DNA of 64,000 nt, from assembly GCA_964020085.1 (NCBI GenBank), contig OZ026607.1, positions 16,614,622 to 16,678,621 of the forward strand. The letters run 5' to 3'. The translations under genes and the position numbers were made by a program. This document shows positions 22,616 to 35,500 of the stretch, piece by piece. This DNA is from Micromussa lordhowensis (taxonomy: Eukaryota > Cnidaria > Anthozoa > Scleractinia > Lobophylliidae). Position 1 is the stretch's first letter, and each line of letters begins with the position of its first letter. Under the pieces are notes generated by a model, which had not been told where the DNA came from, did no database searches, and saw nothing but the letters and a program-made list of their open reading frames with translations.

Positions 22616-25600
22616 ATGTGGCACGAGGCGAGAAAGCAAGAGAAGAAGTTGAGAGGGATGATGGTTGACTATCGTAAGAGGGCAGAACGGAGAAGGGCTT
22701 TCTACGAAAGGATGGTTGGATTTCATTTTCATTTTTATATTTTAAACATAGATCAAGGATTTTGAGGCAAGGAAGGTGACAAAGCAGCCTAGGAAAGGAA
22801 CCATGCAGATCCTGAAATCAAATCAAAACAATGTCTTCACTCTGTCGTAGAAGTCATAAAAGTTCATTTTATAATCATATTCATGTCTTGAAATGATATG
22901 GCCATTCTATTTTGTTTACAGTAACTGCAGAAATTCTCGCACACTCATTGGCTTATTTTCATCGTCAATAAGTGGACAGACACATGAATTTATGATGCAA
23001 CGAACGAGAGCGGACAATTTGCCAATTAAAAAACAAATAGACGGCGTTTTTTTTTTTTCATGCATCTGTCGTGTCATTGACAATGAGTTTTGCCTTAACA
23101 TTGTCAAAGTAGTCTGCGGATCCACTCGGCTATTGCCTCATTGATGCACAGCTACTTTGCCACTGTTATGACGAAATTCACGATCAATAACAGGACAGAC
23201 GCATGAAAACTGACGTCAATTTGTTAATTAGATCCACACACTCCTACCTCCCCCCCTTAGACGAAAATGGCTGCATAAGTCATTTCTGATGTGTTTGCAC
23301 TGTCAGCATCATTTGACCTTCTGAATATTTGTGAAGGGATTTGGAAGACAAGTGGGTTGTTCTAGAAAGGGTTAGACAAATCTTCACATTTCTAAAGGGG
23401 GAAACATGTCAGGACACAGTGGGAAAATGGAATGGTCCTATACCTACCATTGGTCGATCAAAAAAGCTTTGTACCACAAATAATTTTGCTTGGAGATCAA
23501 AATTCAGATGTTACAATAATCAACTTCATAGCCTAACATTAATTTATTTTTCTTATGGTTTGATCTCAAATCTGATTGGTTATGAGACAATAAACTTGTT
23601 TGTAAAAAACAGAACTTTATTTGCACTTCTCAGACTTGCACAGTCATAGTTATTATTGAATTTTAAATGGTAAACAATAAAAAATGTTAAAAGAAGACTA
23701 GTGAATGTTTTAGATCACTTCAAATATTTTCATTATGATCATTATTTTGCTGAGTCAGTGAACATAGGTCATTATAATAACAAGGAATATAACAAAAAAT
23801 ATAAGCATGGGTAATCAAATGAAGACTAGTGAAATTAGGAAATAACTTCACACGCATTTTGTCACAATTGTTATAATTTTCCCGAGCCCTTAGGTAACGG
23901 AAATTACTTAATTTAGACAAAATGCAAGTGAAATTATTTTTTTTTAATTTCATGAGTATAATACTTGATTACCTTTTAATATCATGTGTGACAAATAACA
24001 CTTGCAATCGTTGGGTTTTGACTTTTATTGTATCACAAAATTTTGCACCAAACGTTGTCATGACATTTTTGTTATTTCACACGTGAAATTATAATTTAAT
24101 GCTGAAAGTTTGTGCCAGAATTAAGGAGTAATTTTTACCCATGATATTATTAAATAATATTAGAACTAGGTTTGGAACTAATAAATTGATATTCTGCAAG
24201 TTTTATCTAATGCAATAAAGAGTTTGGCTTCAGGACACTCAAGCATGTGAAAGCAAAACTATAAAGCAGGATAAAACAGAACTTACAGTTTTCGTTAATT
24301 TGTAAACTCCGAAGTCTAAAACTCAGACAACATCATGGCTGAGTTTTACACTGCAGTCTAGTTTTATAATTAAAGTTCTTAGTTCATGTCTCAGGAAACA
24401 AATAGTTTTACATTTACCAGTTGGAGGGTTGTGATTGCTAGTTTTTTATTTATTATGTTTGTTCTTAATTATTAATAATTCAGGGTTCATTGGTTTGCCA
24501 TTTTACTCATGATTATTGACTGTGTAAAATATACTTCAGGACTTGCAGATCTCTAAAATGTTCCACGAGTAGACAACTCTGTGAGTTCTGGAGATTTCGT
24601 GATCAACAGGAGTTGGAAACTTATTGTTAACACAAACAAAACTTTCATCAAAACTCATAGACAAATTTTTCACACTGGACTTAAATCATACATACACAGT
24701 AGTGCTAGGCCTTGTTGATTTTTAATGTCAAGTCTTTTTCCCCTAATTTGTATTTTTTTCAGAGACTAGATCCAACTCAATTCCTCAGAATTTATGGACA
24801 GAAGTGTAAAATTCACATTGATCCACAGCTATCAGCAGCAGGAGATGGAAAAGCTGTAATGTATGTAAATGTACGACGTCAGCCTCCTCAGGGCTTGCTG
24901 GAATTTTGAGTTGGGTGAGGGATCATAGCCAGGACCTGAAGGATCTTTGCAGATCCTCAAGGATCCTGGCAGGGACTTGGCAGTGGGACAAGATCTTTGA
25001 GGAAATGGATGAAGATCCTACAAGATCCTCATCAAGATCCACAAAGATCCTGTCAGATTAAGCCATGCATGTCTGCGTATAAGCACTAGTACTGTGAAAC
25101 TGCGAATGTCTTATTAAATCTGTTATGGTTTATTTGATTGTACCATACTACTTGGATAACCGTAGTAATTCTAGAGCTAATACATGCGAAAAATCCCGAC
25201 TTTTAGAAGGGATGTATTTATTAGCCCTGGTTCAGATCAAAACATTCAGATTTTCACTCAACTCTAGATCCTAGGGAGCAGGGAACTGGCTGAAGCTTAT
25301 TCTGACATTAAGTGGCATAGTAGTATGATGATGGTAGATGATAGTAGCATTTTGCCAACAATCATTTATATCACACTCCTGGATGAAGACATGCACTAAG
25401 ATCTGAGGGAAAAAGCAGGAAAACAAAAAACTAAGCTATTTCTAGAGGTCAGCGCACTCATCATGAGGTTTTTTTTCCAATGTTTTTAGGATGCCCTGGC
25501 AGGGAGATTCAAACAATATGATTGACAGGTAAATTTTTCCTGTGCTTGTATTCATTGCTGAGCAAATCATTAATTTCCTATGATACGTGGTCGTGTACCT

Positions 25601-26491
25601 GAAAATTAATGCGTAAACTTTATAATGAAACATTTCTCCAAAAAGAAAGCAAAGAATGAAAGCCAACAAGTTTATTGATTTAAACTATGAACAAATGTTA
25701 ACCCGTTTGTTAAAATGACAACTTCTATCAATTCCAGGTTTGATGTCAGAGCCCATCTGGATATAATTCCAGAGAAATCCCCATCCAGTGCTATAGGGTA
25801 AGTGTACAAAACACTCAACACTTACATACTATTTTTATGTTCTGTGTTACGTTATACCTGCAAACTTGGTGGTGAGATTGTCCTCACAAAAGCTAAGGGT
25901 ATATATGTTGCAGGTCAAAATAAAATTCAGGTTAAAATGAAATTCTTTTGTCTATTAACCCTAATTATTCATGAATCACGAATAATTATGGTTACAAGAC
26001 AAGGAAAAGTGAGACTCAAACTAGGTTAATTTCATTTTAACCCGAATTTCATTTTGACCTGTAACATATTACACACAATTTATTTGACTTGACTTTGATA
26101 GTCCTGTTTATTTTTTGCTAGAGCCTTGATGGAAACTGATCCTGAGGAACACAGATTAAATTATGAGAGATACAGAACATTGGTTATGATAGATTACAGT
26201 GGAGGTCAGTCAATAAGTTACTTATTGCCCTTATCAATGGGCCATAATGACAGAGAAGAGCCACCTCGTGGATCTGTTGAATAAACCATTGTTATTATTA
26301 TTAGTAGTAGTAGCAGTAGTAGCAGTAGCAGTAGCAGTAGCAGTAGCATTAGGAGTAGCAGTAGCGGTAGCAGTAGCAGTAGCAGTAGCGGTAGCGGTAG
26401 CGGTAGCGGTAGCGGTAGCGGTAGCGGTAGCGGTAGCGGTAGCGGTAGCGGTAGCGGTAGCGGTAGCGGTAGCGGTAGCGGTAGCGGTAGC

Positions 26492-26523
<32 letters not shown>

Positions 26524-29500
26524 ACAATAGCAAAGAACCAACTATGTATGAGAAAACTTGAAATCTTCATGTGGACTCATGATCAGTATGAACACAATTG
26601 GCAGTTTCCTTTCAAAACCAATAGTTTATACGGTGAAACATTACCTAGTGACATAAAAGTGCAAATCTTTTAACAAACATATCTAAGATGTATATATCAT
26701 TATAAATTTTATGAGTTGCGCTGCAATATATCAACAATCTCATATGGTGAATCAAATGCAAATAACAGTAAAAATACTATGTGGTCTTTGTGAGCTTATT
26801 GACTGAGGAATCGAAGGTATGGTTACCTTAAGGAAGACTAAGTAGTCCATGTTCGAGTCCTGGCTGTGGTCATTACTTGGTGCTCCTGGGTAAGACAATT
26901 TACTCTCACAGTGCCTCTCTCCACCCAGGTGTATAAATAGGTACCTTCAAATTTAATTTTTGGGGTAACCCTGGTTTGGACTAGAAGTCCATCCAGGGTG
27001 AATTAGAATTGCTCCTAGGTGCTCTGCCAGTGCCCATGCTTCAGAAATGAGAGTATCTGGAAGCATCGGAATGTTGTCTCAAGGTTTTGCTCACAATAAA
27101 ATGTTTGGGGCCATCATAATAACGTAACTTGAATAATTTTCCATGAATGTGCAATGTTTTGAAAGAAATATATAATCTAGTGCACAGAGTTTCAGCGTTA
27201 TCTTGTCACCATTATCAAACAAATTATGACGTAAAAATCTACATTTGGTAATGACAAGATGACACTGAAACATCATGGACTAGCATTTGCATTTCTTTTG
27301 AAATGTTTTTCTTTATCTTCTGTACAATTTTTGTCTTTTATTTTGCAAAATGTTTTAGGTACTGAGGAATCTTATCTGCGGCAGCTAGAAATAGAGGAAA
27401 TGTATGGAGTAAAGAAGGATGATGACAAGAAAAGCAAGGAAAAGTAAGCACTGTATTTCAATAAGGGTTTAAAACGAAACAAGAAGAGGGCACCACCACA
27501 CCATCTAAACACCGTTTTAATTAAAAACTGTTTAAAAACTGTTTGGGGTGTGCTTCAATCCTTTTAGCTCTAAACTAGAGATGTCTGTACAGTGATCTAT
27601 GAGAATACTTAATGTTCTGGTTCAGTTTTATACCTCTACTTTAAATGTTTCAAACCAGTTAATTTTTATTTCACCTGAGGGGTTCTTATAAAGAGTAACA
27701 TGCACACCACCCACCCACCCTCAGAACCTAACCCTACCCTACCCCAGCCAGAATTCCATATCACCACCCCAGCACAACATTTAATACCATTTTACTCCCA
27801 CACTACAACAAGATTTTATTGATTTGAACTCACCTAGATTCGAACATCCAATCTCCAACTTTAAAGTCTAATAAGTTATTTTCCCAGACTCTCCCTTCTC
27901 ATTTGACAAAAACTAAACTGGCATAAAAAAAAAACTTAAGTAGAGGTTAAAATTGGACCATAACACTTTTAAGAATATTCAGTGATTGTAAAATGTATCA
28001 GAGATATAACACACATACTAGAAAGCATTTTATTCTGTTGTTGTCTTTCAGAAGTCAAGCAAAGGCCACCATAGGTTTCACATACGACAACAGCAAAAAG
28101 GTCAGTGATTCAGACAAGGATGATGATGATGACAGCAGTGACAGTGATAGTGACAGCATTCTTAGTGACATAGGTGAGTGGGCATTCACATGGTATTGAT
28201 CACAGTTGAAAGATATCAACAAATTTTATGTCATGGAATAGTTTTACAGTGACAGTCTACTGTAGCAGTTAGACATTTTTAGTTTAACTAAGAAAAGTGT
28301 GTAACTTTCTAATTCAACAGATGTCACAGTAGACGTTGACGAAATTGATAAAAACCAGGTAAAACCCCTCAACTACTTGATGATGTTAGCAATGACGTGG
28401 TGATTGAGTGATGAAAGAATTTCTGATTTAGAGGCTTCTAATATATATCTTGCAGCAAGAAACATTGAACACTCAAGGACTGCATTATGGTATGGCTCCA
28501 GCACAGTTTTGCAGGTTTGTTGAAAAGTCTTTGTGACTTCAAAAGTGCTACATATCATGAGACACTGACATAGGCGAGTGTTTCCACAGCTTTTTCGAGT
28601 TCTCCTAAACTTTCACGAGTGTTTTTATAACTCGATAGGAACATGGAGAACATGTTTTCTATTTCTTTTAGAAAATACTGCAACAAAGGAAAAGAAAAAC
28701 AGCTTGTTTACTTCGATCATCAAAATGTAAATTCTCTTTGTTCGCGCCATCATTATGTCAACAGCTCATGCTAGTTCTGTGTTTCTATCGAGTTATAGCT
28801 TAAATTCATGTTTGGATGAAAAGGAATAGATCGCTGGACGCAACATATATGAACTTAGCGTGTTGTATACTGTACTAAATGCAAGAGTTAGGTTAGGGTT
28901 GGGGTTAGGGATAGCATTGGGAGGTTAGGGTTATGGGTTTAGGGTTAGGGCTAGGGTAATGTGTCTACAGTTAGGGGCTTATGGTTATGGTTATGGGCTT
29001 AGGGGCTTAGGGTTAGGGGTATGGGCTTAGAGTTAGGGTTAGATGTGTAGTGTGCCAACTGATTTTAATAGTCATAGGACATGACTTGATCCACTGAGCT
29101 AAACTTTATATAGCCTTTTTAGGAAAAGGATGTCATGTTAAAGGGTCTAAGTCACGCTGTTTTATGTAATTTTGTTCAATTTTGTTAGTTACGAGCTCTA
29201 AACGTCAAATTAGCAGAGCAAATAACGGTTACAATAGGTCAGTTGTTTCGGACAAGAAACAGCCCGTCACAGAAATCAATATTTGATGACTCTAGAAATT
29301 CAATGCGACTTTTTGATTCCTTTGAAGGAAACTACATGTGGTAATGTTTACTGTGCTTTTAACTTTTAAGTAATGACTATGTGGATGAAACCCTAGTGTG
29401 TGACCATTCAAATGAAAGCTATTGAGCAGTACTTTCATGTGGTACTGTTTATTATGCTGTACAAGGTGGTTCTAACTTTTAAGTCTGTGGATGAAACCCT

Positions 29501-32500
29501 AGTGTGTGACCATTCAAATGTAAGCTGTCAAGCAGTACTTTCATGTGGTACTGTTTATTGATTGATTATGCTGTAGAAGGTGGTTCTAGATGAAACCAAA
29601 AGCTTCAATGAGTGTTTAAACCTTCTCAAGGCTGACTTTCTAAGATCCAACACTCATAAACACTTAGTGAACGCAACAATATTGTTTTCATGTTTTTACG
29701 CAGAAAGTTGAAAGAAGATAAAGAAGAAATCGAAGAACAAAGGAGACTTCGCCAAGAAGAGGAAGAACGGTCACTTGTTACTGTAAGTTTCTTTAAAAGA
29801 TGTGTTCTGAATAAAAAAAATGGTTTTCAAAATTGTATGTCAAACGCAAAAGACTGGTTTTCTGATGTCATACAAGAAGCACAGTGCTTCAGTTGATCAC
29901 ACACCAAAGATCTTTGATGCAATACAGAAATGCTTTTCACAACCTGGAGAGATATTGTCAAGGAAAAAGATTTGGTGCAATACAACCTGGAGAGATATTG
30001 ACAAGGAAAAAGATTTGATACAGTCATGTATGTACCTACATACTTTATTTCTTCATTTTCATCTGTTGTAAGTGCAAGGTTTCTACCATGTAGTCTTCAC
30101 ATGTTACATCTTTTAGACTAGAGATAGACCGTGTTTGATAAGAATGTAGTCATATAACTACAATCTAGTTGAGTTCGGCGTGGAAAAAACACAACCTCAC
30201 AGTCAGAAATAGTAATATGATATTTTTACCGATACGATTTAATTTTTAGGGTCGGCGTGCAAGACGAGAGAGACGCTCATTACGAGAAAAACAGAGGAGG
30301 AAATTACACGACACCGAACAGTCACCACCAAGGTATCTTTGTTCCTTCCTCCTTGCCTGCCTTCCTTTACTCACTCACTCTTTGCCTCTCCCCCTGCCTC
30401 GCCCCTCTTTCCATTCCTCCCTCTTTCACTCCGTCTTTCCATCTCTTCAAAGCAAAGTAGCCGAGGAAAGTGCATGACACACCCTTCCCTGCAAAAAACA
30501 ATTGTTCAATTGATGTTTATAGCGGTCAATGCGCTTAGCTGCACCTAGCTAGTTTAAAGGCATGCCACTTAGAATGAAAAGAACTGATATATCAACTAAA
30601 CATTATAGGCTTCAAATCCCAACTGGCGGGAGGCAGACCAGTTAGCTATTTACAAGCATGATCGAGGAGTTGAACTAGGGTCTGCCGAGAAACAACTCTA
30701 GCTTAGTGGTCAGAACGGCACTTGAAGCCGCGACCTCCGGATTTCAAGTCTGGCGCCCTTACTACTTTGCAACGCTGCTTCCTCCACACATCCTATTATC
30801 CTTCCATCGTTGTTTCTTCATTCATTTGCTGTAGTTTATTTAATGTTAAAATCTTTGATTCTCCCTTGTAGAAAGATATTGCTGTTTAAGTTTTGATTTT
30901 GATTTTGCTCCTGTCTTGGCTCTCCCAAAGCAACACAACTTACTGCTCCTTATCGTTTATACTCTTTCTTTTTACAGCTATGCTAGAAAAGCAAGTCCTA
31001 CTTATGAGCCTTACAGAAGGTAAGTTAAAGCGAAACAAACATTCATTCCCAAAGTCTGGCGACATACAAAAATAAAATCATTCTTAAGCCCCGTGCACTC
31101 TATACGCCGGAGGAAAACGCAGCTTTATTTCTACGGTTAGGTCTACCGTGCACTCTGATCCTCCACGTAAACGGAGCTTTTCGAAAACGCTCTTCAAACC
31201 GGAGGAATTTGAAAACATCGGCTTTGCGAAAACATTTTGAAAACGGAGCTTTTCCAAAAAAGATGACGTTACGATAGTCATGTGATTTCCCTGCCCGAGT
31301 TTTCTTCAAACGAAAATCCAAAATGAAAGGTGATAGTTGCGTTTTTAATTTTTTGGGGCATAGCGTGCACGGAAAACATTTGATGCGTTTTCAGAGTGAA
31401 AACGCCGTTTTAAACTTCATCCGACGATGTGTGGACGGCGCCTTAGAAATGATGCTTTTCAATCAATAAGTTTAGGTTAATCAGTGTTTCCAGCTTTGGA
31501 CCTTTCTTATCTGTTGTCCTTAATTAAAAAGAAATACACTTTCCTTTCCTACAGGTCCTCTTCCCGCTCAACATCCCGTTCACAATCTCCAGAAAACGCC
31601 GGCAAAGTGGAGTTTATCACTGAATTCAGCCATCCATCTACTGACCAGCCTTCCAAGACACTGGGCGGTGACTCTCATACCCATTCCTCCTCCTCCCGGT
31701 CGGTTTGCTTTACTTTGTTATCTGCTAGAACCGTTCCTTCCAGCATTAAGTTGACTGTAAGAATGCGAAGTGGTCCTTAGCTAGGTATTCTGTTGTCAGT
31801 GTTGGCGCCGTCTTTTCCAGTTCGACTTCTTTGACTTCATCGACTGTGATAACTTGCTTGTAAAGTGATTCTAATAGCTTTTGAAAAAGCAGGCATAGTA
31901 ACTCTAGAGTAAACAACCAAGTCGAGATTGTGAGCAATTTCTCTTTTGTAAAGAAAGAAAAACAGTTTCTTCTTATTGGTTCACGTAGCAGAGAAAAAGT
32001 AAACGATTGACACTTTTCATGTTTTACTTGATAAAAAAAACTTGAATAGTTTTCATTCACTTGACTTGATAATTCTCTGTCATATGATGAGCTTTAAAAT
32101 TCTCCTTGTTGTTTCTGGTATGTGTTGTATAACTCTTCTGTAAGAATTTAGTTTTGAAATGAGACAAAGGGGCTTTGATCTTATGGTTAACTTGACGAAT
32201 TTGAGGACAGCTAGTTAACGGTTTGTTAGCAGCCTGGGTTATTGTATTGTGTCTTGGAAAGACATTTTATTCCCTCGCACTGCCTGGAGAATCCATGGTT
32301 ACCGGCGAACTGTTAAGGCAGCTTGAAAGAATGGTGGGGTGGGGTCTGGGGTTGATTAACATTCCCTCCAGGGAGACTAGCAATATCCCTAATCGCATCA
32401 ACGGACATACACTGGAAAAAGTTCATGCATAGTTAAGCGATCGGGTTAGGGGTGATAGCAACCGGCTTTGCCGTTTGACTAGGGGATTATCCGTTCTATT

Positions 32501-35500
32501 TCCTTGAAACATTGGAGACAAAAAACTACTGAAGATTTAATTTCTGTCAATGTTCGTTTTGCGCTAATTTTGCTCTTTTCTCTTTTCTTTAACTGCTTGC
32601 TGTCTGTGGTTGCTGTATGATCGCCAAATCTGCTATTCAACGATTTCTCTTCCGACGCCAACCTTGGTATGTAAATTTATCTCTGTTGTTTAAAACTTTT
32701 GCTCAAAATGTCGCACTGACTTGAAATTTACAATGTCTTTCTCCCGCTGTCTCGTGGCGTAACTGTGTTATATTGTATAAATTAAAACCACTAGTACTTC
32801 AGAACGCAAGAAGTCGAAGGAGCGTGACAGGTCACAGTCACACAAGAAACACAGAAGTAGAACGCGTTCACGGTCACGCGACCGCGAGCGACGTCGTTAT
32901 CATGGCAGATCGCGTGAAAGATCCCACGAGAAAAGTAGATCACGCGAGAAAAGTCGATCACGTGAGAGAAGTCGATCACGTGAGAGAAGTCGGTCACGCG
33001 ACAGAGACCGTCACGGTGGTCGTGGGCGAGACAGGCACAGACATCGAAGTCACAGTCGGAGCCGAAGTCATGAACGTGACCGTGACCGACGAGAGCGTGA
33101 CATTGACCGTGATGGTGACAAAAAGGAGCGAAAGGGGATGCCCACCAAGGGACTGGGGTGAGTTGATTTCAAATTTCGCTAGCCTGTGCTTTTTTTGTTA
33201 ACCTTGCTAAACGATAGGAGAAAATGTTTGGGTTCATTGTTTTTAAGGGTGCTGGGTCTAGAAAATGTAAGGTGCATACAAGAACAGTATATGATGTCAC
33301 ACAAATCAAGTTCCACTATCAGATGTTTCTGAGCATACTCCAATTGCTTAAAATTCATATGAGTGTAAATCTACTAGCGTTCTACCATGATAGCCGTTCC
33401 CTGATTGGCTACGCTACTCGCTATCTATTCTGTGATAGTGAGTCGCATAGCAGTGAACCTTTGTTAGCAAAATGACGGCCGCTTCTTCGCGTTTTCGATG
33501 TGTCTGAAGAGGATTTAGCTAAAGTTTTGAACAACTGGTAGATTTATACTAAAACAATTAGATTATTCGCTGTCGATTTCTGTGCATGATGGTCGACTCG
33601 GACTACGCCCTTGTCAACTATCACGCGATAGAAATCTCGAGCTCATAATCTAATTGTTTAATAGAACTCTGCAGCTCTACAACTGAGAGAAGCTTTTACT
33701 GCTATATCTTTCCTTCAAGTTTATGAGAAGGATAGTTGCATCTAAAGATTTTAAATCAAATAAAACTGAAGCCGCTTCGTCGTTATCCTGCTTACATTCT
33801 CAAGATGGCAGATTCTCAAGGTCTTGTTGCAAGCTGACGTAGAAGACAGAAATGCTTTTGACGTTCGTTTTTCTGCCGATTATAAATGATAAAATGTTTC
33901 TTTTCATTCAAAGAAATCTGTTTTGTTGAGAACGTAATTTGCTGTATTTTCTTTCTCCCACTTAGATTGCTGAAAACCAAAACAACACCGTCGACGGGAG
34001 GTAAAGATAAGGTGGGTTTTGTTTGTGTTTTCAAAAGAAGGTGATCTTCTGTGCTTGTGGTTGTCTAATTTTTCAGTTTTTGCAGATGTCTGCCCAAGAA
34101 AAGATGAAGAAGAGAATGCAGATGATGCTCAATAAACAACGTAAGACATGTTGACTGTAGTGTATTTGTGTACGATAAACGGATATATTAGAAAGAGGGG
34201 GTAAGTTTCTAAAGAAACTGTTGCGCTGCGTCGGTTGGAGTACTACAAGATATTTTGGTTTTATCAACTGAGTTGATAATGTGAAGAGATTCGAAAGCTG
34301 ACGTTTCGAGCGTTAGCCCTTCGTCGGAAAGAACCTATCAAAAGCCGAGGCAAAAACATACAAACAGCGCCAAGCGTGGGGCCTTGAACATGCAATTTGT
34401 CTACCCCGTCCCCAGAGCCCGCGCGTTTTCGGTAGCGGTAGCCCAAGATCGGTAGATCGAGATCGAAATTAAAAACCAGAACCAAAAACACATGTTTCCG
34501 GTTTGATTGTGCGCATGTGTTTAAGTTTAATGATGGTTTCAGAACTTGCGTAGAGAAGGCAACCGCTGTTTTGCTGGCTCACGTTCCGATTTCTCCCAGA
34601 GATCTCCCAGAGATCTCGATTTCTTGGTGCTGACCAAAAGGAACGCAGCCTCAGGGAAGGAGAACAAGCTGAACAAGTTTTCAATGCGCGATGACCTCAT
34701 TTGACTTTAGCAACCAGAATATTTCAGGCTTTTCCAGTTTTCTGTTGCCAATAAGAACAATAGACATCTAAAAACCATTGGGATTTAAAAATTATTTTGG
34801 GCAATAGCGAATTGTTCTTAAAGTTGATTGAGTCTGTGATCAAATATTCGTTTGCTTAAAAAGGCTTAAAAACAAAGTAAAAGGGTCAATGCAAAGCAGC
34901 GCAGAGTCTTTTACCTCGTTTACATCTGCCATGACAACTATTCTAGCAGTTTCACACCACAAATGACCGTATCGAAAAAGTGTGCTCTACATTACACCGT
35001 TAAAGAAATCAATCATCAAAAACAAACAAACAAGTAAAAACAGTTCAGCTCGAAAGAAACAATTTGACACGCTTTTGTTGTTTCATTGTTTTACGCAGTA
35101 AAAACAGACAGAAAGGAAGACAGGAGAAAACGAGAAGTGAAAGAACAAGAAAGACGGGTACAGCGTTTTATTTTATACACTTTCTGTGTTGTTGTTGTTT
35201 ACGTGTGCTTTCTTGTGTGTTTCCTGGTAGAACTTCCAATAGCTGTCCGAAGCTGTGAGGACGAGACAAATGGCTCGCTACTATGGACCTATGCAAACAG
35301 TTTTATAGACTACGAGAAAGTAGTCCCTCTTTCGGTTAGTCCGTGGAGAGAGGCCGTGAAAAAAATGGTCACGCACGATCGATTAAGCAAAAGAGGAAAT
35401 GCTCGTAGTCTAACAGTTTTATTGCAACTTATCTTTATGTTTTAAGGAACGGGAGGACGATCTACGGGAGATGCAACGAAAATGGCGTGAAAGGTGAGTG

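Noticed and set aside
25055..25224. Functional 18S rRNA gene
   Set aside because: Only about 170 bp of the 5' region are present and they carry substitutions at conserved sites.
26218..26570. Four long overlapping frames encoding Ala-Val, Leu-Pro, Thr-Ala and Tyr-Arg repeats
   Set aside because: All are translations of the GGTAGC/TAG microsatellite in a CLASRP intron; no real gene.
32773..33201. 142-codon frame over the CLASRP RS exon
   Set aside because: The neighbouring frame gives a proper Arg/Ser-rich domain with good splice borders; this frame is a shadow.
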